DNA of 64,000 bases, taken from Bolinopsis microptera (Eukaryota; Ctenophora; Tentaculata; Lobata; Bolinopsidae). The stretch covers positions 4,195,408 to 4,259,407 of the forward strand of contig NC_087082.1 in NCBI RefSeq assembly GCF_026151205.1. The letters run 5' to 3'. Position numbers and translations under genes: made by a program. The notes beneath the pieces were generated by a model. That model made no database searches, was not told the origin of the DNA, and saw nothing but the letters and a program-made list of their open reading frames with translations. This document shows positions 23,301 to 35,335 of the stretch, piece after piece (positions within the stretch are counted from its first letter, which is position 1; every line of letters starts with the position of its first letter).

Positions 23301-24890
23301 ATAACACCATGTACATTCTGAGGAGCTAACATAAAACCTGCCAGGGCATGCTAAATGTGTGGAGTATATGAAGAGGTTCAACCTACCTTTGCTGCTGTTG
23401 GGCGGGGGTGGTTACACTATACGTAACGTAGCGAGGTGCTGGACTCTTGAGACCGCGTACGCTCTTGGCATCGACATCAGCAATGGTTAGTTGCACTGCT
23501 CATAATATTTACTTGAAGTTTGTGTATTCGTTAGGTTTATTTAAAACATATATATTCTGCAGCTGATTCATCTGCTGATAAGTATTACTGATAGTGTACT
23601 GCAGTAACCTTATGATTTTATTCCAGATCTACCGTACAACGATTACTTTGAGTACTTTGGACCTGATTTCAAGCTAAATATTCAGCCCAGCAACATGACT
23701 AATCAAAACACCCCGGAGTATATGGATAAGATGAAGTTAGTTTCCACAATTTCTATAATATTCTACCAATGATTTTATATATATCGATTATATAGATATA
23801 TAATAGATATGTTAAGAAAGCTGTCAATCGAAATTTGTTCTTATTTCTAAATAATTACAACTTAAAACTGAAACCCCTTTCTTATCCGTTAACTTTGTAG
23901 GAACAATTGTCACATTATGATTTTTGAAGGTGAAATTGTTTCAGAAACATCCAGTTTACAACCATGTGAATTACATGGTTTTCATTAATTTCCCTTGAGG
24001 TAAGATTCTCACATGTCCATTCCTCAGAGCTAAAGTATTTGAGAATCTGAAGTATTTGGGAGGTCCTCCCAGCGTTCAGATGCAAGATATTCCCACTGAT
24101 GCGATGCCTGAGAGAGAAGTAGACGAGGACAAAAGGAACAAGGATGTTCGAATTTCAAGTGAGTCTATTTATAGATCGTGTGTACTCACTACTCTTTTAT
24201 GTAATTTTGTTGGTAATTTTGATAAAACGTCTCTTTCAATGTTATGACCACGCGGCAGCCTTCACTTTGTTCTTTGTATTGAATTTATTATTGTAATGAA
24301 ATATTATGGGGGAAGTTAGAAACCGTCGCACTGTACAACAACCAGCCTCAAACAGAAATACAGAATTCTAATCATTTTGTAAACCAAACTCTTTAATTCC
24401 CCAGTACGGGACCGTGATAACCGGATCACTTGTGACGAAGAATTCAGCGACAGTGAGGATGAAGGAAACGATGCAGGGGCCAGAAAAGATAATCACAATT
24501 ACAAACACAGCACCAAACGTCCTGTAAGTTATTTTTGTCATGCAAGTTCGAGTATTTTCATCACGCGCCAGAAAAATTAGTGGATGACCTAATTGTCTGC
24601 TTCTCAAAATTCTGTGCTGTTTTTTCCTTCCTTAACATATTTTTTCCATTTCAGAGGATGAACCCGATGAGTATGACACATATGGTCGCCAATGAAACTA
24701 ATGAGAAGGTATTTTTCTCATATTTCAATACTTAAATTCTATAATCTTATTAGCAGAATATTACCCCAGTAGAATTGTGTAAAATCTTTAAATAGATATC
24801 TTTTTGAAGCTATATTAATATCTCTTTTCACAGGCAGTAACCCCCAACCAAGCTGGTGCAAGATCACAAAGTCAGACCAATCAAGGTTAG
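20317..24890 (+). CDS. HDAC1: Class I histone deacetylase (HDAC1/2 type)
   Basis: Twelve exons keep phase throughout: 20317-20475, 20655-20731, 21405-21520, 22307-22445, 22691-22866, 23069-23236, 23345-23485, 23627-23735, 24028-24158, 24405-24523, 24655-24708, 24834-24890. The sum is 1446 nt, 481 residues. Human HDAC1 has 482. It is a zinc-dependent lysine deacetylase of nuclear repressor complexes. Landmarks: [20 protein letters not shown] at the start, [20 protein letters not shown] (the charge-relay His pair), [16 protein letters not shown] (zinc Asp/His), [14 protein letters not shown] (zinc Asp), [16 protein letters not shown] (catalytic Tyr), then a short acidic tail [15 protein letters not shown] like that of HDAC1/2 (CK2-type sites). 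The last exon ends AATCAAGGTTAG, where the stop overlaps a sequence resembling a splice donor, so a longer spliced tail is not excluded. Intron 2 carries a small hAT-type MITE. Confidence 0.95.
21217..21294. mobile_element. 78 bp hAT-type MITE in HDAC intron 2
   Basis: TIRs CAGTGGCGTAACG and CGTTACGCCACTG flank a GC-rich core with a poly-G run (about 21255-21272). Direct 8 bp flanks GTCAGTTG at 21209-21216 and 21295-21302 form a perfect target duplication. The 8 bp TSD and CAGTG-type ends fit hAT. Confidence 0.88.
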
Positions 24891-25060
24891 AATATAATGC
24901 TATTGCAAGCACTCTTCTTTGCATTATGTGAGCTTTTGAGCATTTCCAGCTATTGAAATGATCAAACAAAAGCTAGTTATTTTGAGAAATTGGCGCGATA
25001 CTGAGTATGGAACGGAGAGCACGTTTCCTTGATTTTTGTAGTGGATTTGTAGTGCTTTTC

Positions 25061-28000
25061 ACCCCTGTAGTGCTTTTATGTTCCGGGGTAGGTGGGACAT
25101 GTTTTAGTTTAAAAATGGGTTCTGCCTGTCCCAAACCATCATAAAAATCAAGTTTCGACCTCTCAACCCACTCGGGCCACTCCCAGGGGCCACGCCCATC
25201 CCAAAATGACCGAAATCCAGCTAAATCCAGACTTTAAAATCTTTACCCCTGTAGTGCTTTTATGTTCCGGGGTAGGTGGGACATGTTTTAGTTTAAAAAT
25301 GGGTTCTGCCTGTCCCAAACCATCATAAAAATCAAGTTTCGACCTCTCAACCCACTCGGGCCACTCCCAGGGGCCACGCCCATCCCAAAATGACCGAAAT
25401 CCAGCTAAATCCAGACTTTAAAATCTTTACCCCTGTAGTGCTTTTATGTTCCGGGGTAGGTGGGACATGTTTTAGTTTAAAAATGGGTTCTGCCTGTCCC
25501 AAACCATCATAAAAATCAAGTTTCGACCTCTCAACCCACTCGGGCCACTCCCAGGGGCCACGCCCATCCCAAAATGACCGAAATCCAGCTAAATCCAGAC
25601 TTTAAAATCTTTACCCCTGTAGTGCTTTTATGTTCCGGGGTAGGTGGGACATGTTTTAGTTTAAAAATGGGTTCTGCCTGTCCCAAACCATCATAAAAAT
25701 CAAGTTTCGACCTCTCAACCCACTCGGGCCACTCCCAGGGGCCACGCCCATCCCAAAATGACCGAAATCCAGCTAAATCCAGACTTTAAAATCTTTACCC
25801 CTGTAGTGCTTTTATGTTCCGGGGTAGGTGGGACATGTTTTAGTTTAAAAATGGGTTCTGCCTGTCCCAAACCATCATAAAAATCAAGTTTCGACCTCTC
25901 AACCCACTCGGGCCACTCCCAGGGGCCACGCCCATCCCAAAATGACCGAAATCCAGCTAAATCCAGACTTTAAAATCTTTACCCCTGTAGTGCTTTTATG
26001 TTCCGGGGTAGGTGGGACATGTTTTAGTTTAAAAATGGGTTCTGCCTGTCCCAAACCATCATAAAAATCAAGTTTCGACCTCTCAACCCACTCGGGCCAC
26101 TCCCAGGGGCCACGCCCATCCCAAAATGACCGAAATCCAGCTAAATCCAGACTTTAAAATCTTTACCCCTGTAGTGCTTTTATGTTCCGGGGTAGGTGGG
26201 ACATGTTTTAGTTTAAAAATGGGTTCTGCCTGTCCCAAACCATCATAAAAATCAAGTTTCGACCTCTCAACCCACTCGGGCCACTCCCAGGGGCCACGCC
26301 CATCCCAAAATGACCGAAATCCAGCTAAATCCAGACTTTAAAATCTTTACCCCTGTAGTGCTTTTATGTTCCGGGGTAGGTGGGACATGTTTTAGTTTAA
26401 AAATGGGTTCTGCCTGTCCCAAACCATCATAAAAATCAAGTTTCGACCTCTCAACCCACTCGGGCCACTCCCAGGGGCCACGCCCATCCCAAAATGACCG
26501 AAATCCAGCTAAATCCAGACTTTAAAATCTTTACCCCTGTAGTGCTTTTATGTTCCGGGGTAGGTGGGACATGTTTTAGTTTAAAAATGGGTTCTGCCTG
26601 TCCCAAACCATCATAAAAATCAAGTTTCGACCTCTCAACCCACTCGGGCCACTCCCAGGGGCCACGCCCATCCCAAAATGACCGAAATCCAGCTAAATCC
26701 AGACTTTAAAATCTTTACCCCTGTAGTGCTTTTATGTTCCGGGGTAGGTGGGACATGTTTTAGTTTAAAAATGGGTTCTGCCTGTCCCAAACCATCATAA
26801 AAATCAAGTTTCGACCTCTCAACCCACTCGGGCCACTCCCAGGGGCCACGCCCATCCCAAAATGACCGAAATCCAGCTAAATCCAGACTTTAAAATCTTT
26901 ACCCCTGTAGTGCTTTTATGTTCCGGGGTAGGTGGGACATGTTTTAGTTTAAAAATGGGTTCTGCCTGTCCCAAACCATCATAAAAATCAAGTTTCGACC
27001 TCTCAACCCACTCGGGCCACTCCCAGGGGCCACGCCCATCCCAAAATGACCGAAATCCAGCTAAAATCCAGACTTTAAAATCTTTACCCCTGTAGTGCTT
27101 TTATGTTCCGGGGTAGGTGGGACATGTTTTAGTTTAAAAATGGGTTCTGCCTGTCCCAAACCATCATAAAAATCAAGTTTCGACCTCTCAACCCACTCGG
27201 GCCACTCCCAGGGGCCACGCCCATCCCAAAATGACCGAAATCCAGCTAAATCCAGACTTTAAAATCTTTACCCCTGTAGTGCTTTTATGTTCCGGGGTAG
27301 GTGGGACATGTTTTAGTTTAAAAATGGGTTCTGCCTGTCCCAAACCATCATAAAAATCAAGTTTCGACCTCTCAACCCACTCGGGCCACTCCCAGGGGCC
27401 ACGCCCATCCCAAAATGACCGAAATCCAGCTAAATCCAGACTTTAAAATCTTTACCCCTGTAGTGCTTTTATGTTCCGGGGTAGGTGGGACATGTTTTAG
27501 TTTAAAAATGGGTTCTGCCTGTCCCAAACCATCATAAAAATCAAGTTTCGACCTCTCAACCCACTCGGGCCACTCCCAGGGGCCACGCCCATCCCAAAAT
27601 GACCGAAATCCAGCTAAAATCCAGACTTTAAAATCTTTACCCCTGTAGTGCTTTTATGTTCCGGGGTAGGTGGGACATGTTTTAGTTTAAAAATGGGTTC
27701 TGCCTGTCCCAAACCATCATAAAAATCAAGTTTCGACCTCTCAACCCACTCGGGCCACTCCCAGGGGCCACGCCCATCCCAAAATGACCGAAATCCAGCT
27801 AAATCCAGACTTTAAAATCTTTACCCCTGTAGTGCTTTTATGTTCCGGGGTAGGTGGGACATGTTTTAGTTTAAAAATGGGTTCTGCCTGTCCCAAACCA
27901 TCATAAAAATCAAGTTTCGACCTCTCAACCCACTCGGGCCACTCCCAGGGGCCACGCCCATCCCAAAATGACCGAAATCCAGCTAAATCCAGACTTTAAA

Positions 28001-28740
28001 ATCTTTACCCCTGTAGTGCTTTTATGTTCCGGGGTAGGTGGGACATGTTTTAGTTTAAAAATGGGTTCTGCCTGTCCCAAACCATCATAAAAATCAAGTT
28101 TCGACCTCTCAACCCACTCGGGCCACTCCCAGGGGCCACGCCCATCCCAAAATGACCGAAATCCAGCTAAATCCAGACTTTAAAATCTTTACCCCTGTAG
28201 TGCTTTTATGTTCCGGGGTAGGTGGGACATGTTTTAGTTTAAAAATGGGTTCTGCCTGTCCCAAACCATCATAAAAATCAAGTTTCGACCTCTCAACCCA
28301 CTCGGGCCACTCCCAGGGGCCACGCCCATCCCAAAATGACCGAAATCCAGCTAAATCCAGACTTTAAAATCTTTACCCCTGTAGTGCTTTTATGTTCCGG
28401 GGTAGGTGGGACATGTTTTAGTTTAAAAATGGGTTCTGCCTGTCCCAAACCATCATAAAAATCAAGTTTCGACCTCTCAACCCACTCGGGCCACTCCCAG
28501 GGGCCACGCCCATCCCAAAATGACCGAAATCCAGCTAAATCCAGACTTTAAAATCTTTACCCCTGTAGTGCTTTTATGTTCCGGGGTAGGTGGGACATGT
28601 TTTAGTTTAAAAATGGGTTCTGCCTGTCCCAAACCATCATAAAAATCAAGTTTCGACCTCTCAACCCACTCGGGCCACTCCCAGGGGCCACGCCCATCCC
28701 AAAATTACTGAAATCCAGGTTTTATGTTCCGGGGTAAAAT
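25061..28740 (+). repeat. Satellite array A: about 20 copies of a 184 bp unit
   Basis: Successive ACCCCTGTAGTGC starts lie at 25061, 25245, 25429 and so on to 28559, giving a period of 184 (185 in two units with one extra A). The copies look essentially identical until the last one, which decays from about 28704. Each unit holds TGTTCCGGGGTAGGTGGGAC and CCAGGGGCCACGCCCATCCC. No coding frame crosses a unit. The array starts only 170 bp after the HDAC stop, so the HDAC 3' end lies beside or inside it. Confidence 0.97.
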
Positions 28741-29326
28741 CAAATCCAGACAGAATGAGAATCTTAACACCTGGAAGGGATTTATGTTCCGGGGTATTCT
28801 TTTTGGTATGACTTACTAACACCACTCATTCGAGGAATAGATTCATTTTCATTTTTTCAAGAATATTCATTTTCATTTTTTTTATGAAGGTTCATGATCG
28901 CATTTATTCGATAGTTTTGATAATCAGATCGAGCCAAATTTTATAGGATCGTATTTGGCCATTCAAATTACGTTTGATCTGAAAAAATGAGGGTTGTAGC
29001 TTCTCAGATGACCGAGATACGAGGCATGACGAGTTTATCCATTACGTGTGATCAGGTGATTCGATTACCTGTTCAGGTGATTAGATGGCCCCGTCAAATT
29101 GCAAGGGAACCCAATTAAGGTGACCTATCACATAATCACCCTATCAATTTTGTTAACGAGATACATTAAATGCTTGATAACTTCGTCATTTCAAATACGT
29201 TTGGGCTCAATTTTTCAGATCAGATGCAACAATTAATTATCTGCAGTAATCTGAAATAAATGGGCGTCTAGCATGTCCGGAAAGAACAATATAGGTGATT
29301 TAATATTATATGGGCGTAGTCTTTCA
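28741..29326. other. Spacer between the satellite arrays
   Basis: Unique-looking AT-rich DNA with decayed satellite pieces at its left edge (TTATGTTCCGGGGTA again near 28778-28795). No gene seen. Confidence 0.5.
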
Positions 29327-29955
29327 GAGGTACGTATCGAGAATGACTCGGACCGAAAATTTTCTAAGTCACAATTTTTCAAAGTTTTTCTGGAAACTAC
29401 TTTTGTTCATGTTTCATGCTATCCTGATCATTCTGAGCCAAAAATATTTTTTTCGGTTTTCGAAGTTCGATATACGATTTTGGACTCGAGGGTCCCCTTT
29501 GTAATGCGATCTCGGAAGGCAGGCCTCCCGTTCGCAATACGAGCTCGGAAGCGGTAGCTCTGCTTTTAGAGGTACGTATCGAGAATGACTCGGACCGAAA
29601 ATTTTCTAAGTCAAAATTTTTCAAAGTTTTTCTGGAAACTACTTTTGTTCATGTTTCATGCTATCCTGATCATTCTGAGCCAAAAATATTTTTTTCGGTT
29701 TTCGAAGTTCGATATACGATTTTGGACTCAAGAGTCCCCTTTGTAATGCGATCTCGGAAGGCAGGCCTCCCCTTCGCAATACGAGCTCGGAAGCGGTAGC
29801 TCTGCTTTTAGAGGTACGTATCAAGAATGACTCGGACCGAAAAGTCAAAATTTTTCAAAGTTTTTCAAAGTTTTTCTGGAAACTACTTTTGTTCATGTTT
29901 CATGCTACCCTGATCATTCTGAGCCGAAAATATATTTTTCGGTTTTTTGAAGTAC
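29327..29955 (+). repeat. 242 bp tandem repeat, about 2.6 copies
   Basis: GAGGTACGTATC recurs at 29327, 29569 and 29811, a 242 bp period. The unit has CTGGAAACTACTTTTGTTCA and TGCGATCTCGGAAGGCAGGC. The third copy is cut short and runs into ACATTCGGAAGGTTGTGGATG and then satellite array B. Diverged single copies lie at about 47510-47765 and 52095-52225. Short open frames in it (29273-29848) are repeat artefacts. Confidence 0.9.
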
Positions 29956-29969
29956 CTACATTCGGAAGG

Positions 29970-32900
29970 TTGTGGATGTGAGTGGGTTGAGAGGTTGTGG
30001 AATATTGTGGATGTGAGTGGGTTGAGAGGTCGAAACTTGATTTTTATGATGGTTTGGGACAGGTAGAACCCATTTTTAAACTAAAACATGTCCCACCTAC
30101 CCCGGAACATAAAAGCACTACAGGGGTAAAGATTTTAAAGTCTGGATTTTAGCTGGATTTCGGTAATTTTGGGATGGGCGTGGCCCCTGGGAGTGGCCTG
30201 AGTGGGTTGAGAGGTCGAAACTTGATTTTTATGATGGTTTGGGACAGGTAGAACCCATTTTTAAACTAAAACATGTCCCACCTACCCCGGAACATAAAAG
30301 CACTACAGGGGTAAAGATTTTAAAGTCTGGATTTTAGCTGGATTTCGGTAATTTTGGGATGGGCGTGGCCCCTGGGAGTGGCCTGAGTGGGTTGAGAGGT
30401 CGAAACTTGATTTTTATGATGGTTTGGGACAGGTAGAACCCATTTTTAAACTAAAACATGTCCCACCTACCCCGGAACATAAAAGCACTACAGGGGTAAA
30501 GATTTTAAAGTCTGGATTTTAGCTGGATTTCGGTAATTTTGGGATGGGCGTGGCCCCTGGGAGTGGCCTGAGTGGGTTGAGAGGTCGAAACTTGATTTTT
30601 ATGATGGTTTGGGACAGGTAGAACCCATTTTTAAACTAAAACATGTCCCACCTACCCCGGAACATAAAAGCACTACAGGGGTAAAGATTTTAAAGTCTGG
30701 ATTTTAGCTGGATTTCGGTAATTTTGGGATGGGCGTGGCCCCTGGGAGTGGCCTGAGTGGGTTGAGAGGTCGAAACTTGATTTTTATGATGGTTTGGGAC
30801 AGGTAGAACCCATTTTTAAACTAAAACATGTCCCACCTACCCCGGAACATAAAAGCACTACAGGGGTAAAGATTTTAAAGTCTGGATTTTAGCTGGATTT
30901 CGGTAATTTTGGGATGGGCGTGGCCCCTGGGAGTGGCCTGAGTGGGTTGAGAGGTCGAAACTTGATTTTTATGATGGTTTGGGACAGGTAGAACCCATTT
31001 TTAAACTAAAACATGTCCCACCTACCCCGGAACATAAAAGCACTACAGGGGTAAAGATTTTAAAGTCTGGATTTTAGCTGGATTTCGGTAATTTTGGGAT
31101 GGGCGTGGCCCCTGGGAGTGGCCTGAGTGGGTTGAGAGGTCGAAACTTGATTTTTATGATGGTTTGGGACAGGTAGAACCCATTTTTAAACTAAAACATG
31201 TCCCACCTACCCCGGAACATAAAAGCACTACAGGGGTAAAGATTTTAAAGTCTGGATTTTAGCTGGATTTCGGTAATTTTGGGATGGGCGTGGCCCCTGG
31301 GAGTGGCCTGAGTGGGTTGAGAGGTCGAAACTTGATTTTTATGATGGTTTGGGACAGGTAGAACCCATTTTTAAACTAAAACATGTCCCACCTACCCCGG
31401 AACATAAAAGCACTACAGGGGTAAAGATTTTAAAGTCTGGATTTTAGCTGGATTTCGGTAATTTTGGGATGGGCGTGGCCCCTGGGAGTGGCCTGAGTGG
31501 GTTGAGAGGTCGAAACTTGATTTTTATGATGGTTTGGGACAGGTAGAACCCATTTTTAAACTAAAACATGTCCCACCTACCCCGGAACATAAAAGCACTA
31601 CAGGGGTAAAGATTTTAAAGTCTGGATTTTAGCTGGATTTCGGTAATTTTGGGATGGGCGTGGCCCCTGGGAGTGGCCTGAGTGGGTTGAGAGGTCGAAA
31701 CTTGATTTTTATGATGGTTTGGGACAGGTAGAACCCATTTTTAAACTAAAACATGTCCCACCTACCCCGGAACATAAAAGCACTACAGGGGTAAAGATTT
31801 TAAAGTCTGGATTTTAGCTGGATTTCGGTAATTTTGGGATGGGCGTGGCCCCTGGGAGTGGCCTGAGTGGGTTGAGAGGTCGAAACTTGATTTTTATGAT
31901 GGTTTGGGACAGGTAGAACCCATTTTTAAACTAAAACATGTCCCACCTACCCCGGAACATAAAAGCACTACAGGGGTAAAGATTTTAAAGTCTGGATTTT
32001 AGCTGGATTTCGGTAATTTTGGGATGGGCGTGGCCCCTGGGAGTGGCCTGAGTGGGTTGAGAGGTCGAAACTTGATTTTTATGATGGTTTGGGACAGGTA
32101 GAACCCATTTTTAAACTAAAACATGTCCCACCTACCCCGGAACATAAAAGCACTACAGGGGTAAAGATTTTAAAGTCTGGATTTTAGCTGGATTTCGGTC
32201 ATTTTGGGATGGGCGTGGCCCCTGGGAGTGGCCCTGAGTGGGTTGAGAGGTCGAAACTTGATTTTTATGATGGTTTGGGACAGGTAGAACCCATTTTTAA
32301 ACTAAAACATGTCCCACCTACCCCGGAACATAAAAGCACTACAGGGGTAAAGATTTTAAAGTCTGGATTTTAGCTGGATTTCGGTAATTTTGGGATGGGC
32401 GTGGCCCCTGGGAGTGGCCTGAGTGGGTTGAGAGGTCGAAACTTGATTTTTATGATGGTTTGGGACAGGTAGAACCCATTTTTAAACTAAAACATGTCCC
32501 ACCTACCCCGGAACATAAAAGCACTACAGGGGTAAAGATTTTAAAGTCTGGATTTTAGCTGGATTTCGGTAATTTTGGGATGGGCGTGGCCCCTGGGAGT
32601 GGCCTGAGTGGGTTGAGAGGTCGAAACTTGATTTTTATGATGGTTTGGGACAGGTAGAACCCATTTTTAAACTAAAACATGTCCCACCTACCCCGGAACA
32701 TAAAAGCACTACAGGGGTAAAGATTTTAAAGTCTGGATTTTAGCTGGATTTCGGTCATTTTGGGATGGGCGTGGCCCCTGGGAGTGGCCTGAGTGGGTTG
32801 AGAGGTCGAAACTTGATTTTTATGATGGTTTGGGACAGGAAGAACTCATTTTTAAACTAAAACATGTCCCACCTACCCCGGAACATAAAAGCACTACAGG

Positions 32901-35335
32901 GGTAAAGATTTTAAAGTCTGGATTTTAGCTGGATTTCGGTAATTTTGGGATGGGCGTGGCCCCTGGGAGTGGCCTGAGTGGGTTGAGAGGTCGAAACTTG
33001 ATTTTTATGATGGTTTGGGACAGGTAGAACCCATTTTTAAACTAAAACATGTCCCACCTACCCCGGAACATAAAAGCACTACAGGGGTAAAGATTTTAAA
33101 GTCTGGATTTTAGCTGGATTTCGGTAATTTTGGGATGGGCGTGGCCCCTGGGAGTGGCCTGAGTGGGTTGAGAGGTCGAAACTTGATTTTTATGATGGTT
33201 TGGGACAGGTAGAACCCATTTTTAAACTAAAACATGTCCCACCTACCCCGGAACATAAAAGCACTACAGGGGTAAAGATTTTAAAGTCTGGATTTTAGCT
33301 GGATTTCGGTCATTTTGGGATGGGCGTGGCCCCTGGGAGTGGCCTGAGTGGGTTGAGAGGTCGAAACTTGATTTTTATGATGGTTTGGGACAGGTAGAAC
33401 CCATTTTTAAACTAAAACATGTCCCACCTACCCCGGAACATAAAAGCACTACAGGGGTAAAGATTTTAAAGTCTGGATTTTAGCTGGATTTCGGTAATTT
33501 TGGGATGGGCGTGGCCCCTGGGAGTGGCCTGAGTGGGTTGAGAGGTCGAAACTTGATTTTTATGATGGTTTGGGACAGGTAGAACCCATTTTTAAACTAA
33601 AACATGTCCCACCTACCCCGGAACATAAAAGCACTACAGGGGTAAAGATTTTAAAGTCTGGATTTTAGCTGGATTTCGGTAATTTTGGGATGGGCGTGGC
33701 CCCTGGGAGTGGCCTGAGTGGGTTGAGAGGTCGAAACTTGATTTTTATGATGGTTTGGGACAGGTAGAACCCATTTTTAAACTAAAACATGTCCCACCTA
33801 CCCCGGAACATAAAAGCACTACAGGGGTAAAGATTTTAAAGTCTGGATTTTAGCTGGATTTCGGTAATTTTGGGATGGGCGTGGCCCCTGGGAGTGGCCT
33901 GAGTGGGTTGAGAGGTCGAAACTTGATTTTTATGATGGTTTGGGACAGGTAGAACCCATTTTTAAACTAAAACATGTCCCACCTACCCCGGAACATAAAA
34001 GCACTACAGGGGTAAAGATTTTAAAGTCTGGATTTTAGCTGGATTTCGGTAATTTTGGGATGGGCGTGGCCCCTGGGAGTGGCCTGAGTGGGTTGAGAGG
34101 TCGAAACTTGATTTTTATGATGGTTTGGGACAGGTAGAACCCATTTTTAAACTAAAACATGTCCCACCTACCCCGGAACATAAAAGCACTACAGGGGTAA
34201 AGATTTTAAAGTCTGGATTTTAGCTGGATTTCGGTAATTTTGGGATGGGCGTGGCCCCTGGGAGTGGCCTGAGTGGGTTGAGAGGTCGAAACTTGATTTT
34301 TATGATGGTTTGGGACAGGTAGAACCCATTTTTAAACTAAAACATGTCCCACCTACCCCGGAACATAAAAGCACTACAGGGGTAAAGATTTTAAAGTCTG
34401 GATTTTAGCTGGATTTCGGTAATTTTGGGATGGGCGTGGCCCCTGGGAGTGGCCTGAGTGGGTTGAGAGGTCGAAACTTGATTTTTATGATGGTTTGGGA
34501 CAGGTAGAACCCATTTTTAAACTAAAACATGTCCCACCTACCCCGGAACATAAAAGCACTACAGGGGTAAAGATTTTAAAGTCTGGATTTTAGCTGGATT
34601 TCGGTAATTTTGGGATGGGCGTGGCCCCTGGGAGTGGCCTGAGTGGGTTGAGAGGTCGAAACTTGATTTTTATGATGGTTTGGGACAGGTAGAACCCATT
34701 TTTAAACTAAAACATGTCCCACCTACCCCGGAACATAAAAGCACTACAGGGGTAAAGATTTTAAAGTCTGGATTTTAGCTGGATTTCGGTAATTTTGGGA
34801 TGGGCGTGGCCCCTGGGAGTGGCCTGAGTGGGTTGAGAGGTCGAAACTTGATTTTTATGATGGTTTGGGACAGGTAGAACCCATTTTTAAACTAAAACAT
34901 GTCCCACCTACCCCGGAACATAAAAGCACTACAGGGGTAAAGATTTTAAAGTCTGGATTTTAGCTGGATTTCGGTAATTTTGGGATGGGCGTGGCCCCTG
35001 GGAGTGGCCTGAGTGGGTTGAGAGGTCGAAACTTGATTTTTATGATGGTTTGGGACAGGCAGAACCCATTTTTAAACTAAAACATGTCCCACCTACCCCG
35101 GAACATAAAAGCACTACAGGGGTAAAGATTTTAAAGTCTGGATTTTAGCTGGATTTCGGTAATTTTGGGATGGGCGTGGCCCCTGGGAGTGGCCTGAGTG
35201 GGTTGAGAGGTCGAAACTTGATTTTTATGATGGTTTGGGACAGGTAGAACCCATTTTAAAACTAAAACATGTCCCACCTACCCCGGAACATAAAAGCACT
35301 ACAGGGGTAAAGATTCTCGATCTGGATTTTACCAG
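29970..35335 (-). repeat. Satellite array B: about 29 copies of the 185 bp unit, inverted relative to array A
   Basis: GAGGTCGAAAC starts at 30026, 30211, 30396 and so on to 35207, a 185 bp period. The unit is the reverse complement of that in array A, with fixed differences. The B unit has GGACAGGTAGAACCC where the inverted A unit would have GGACAGGCAGAACCC, GTGGCCTGAG where A has GTGGCCCGAG, and mostly GGTAATTTTGGG where A has GGTCATTTTGGG. A diverged unit continues to about 35575. Confidence 0.97.

Noticed and set aside
25061-28740. Regular repeats resembling a CRISPR array
   Set aside because: The whole 184 bp unit repeats with no variable spacers, the host is an animal, and there are no cas genes. 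It is a satellite.
29273-29848. Several 64-94 codon frames
   Set aside because: They repeat with the 242 bp period on both strands and have no motif.
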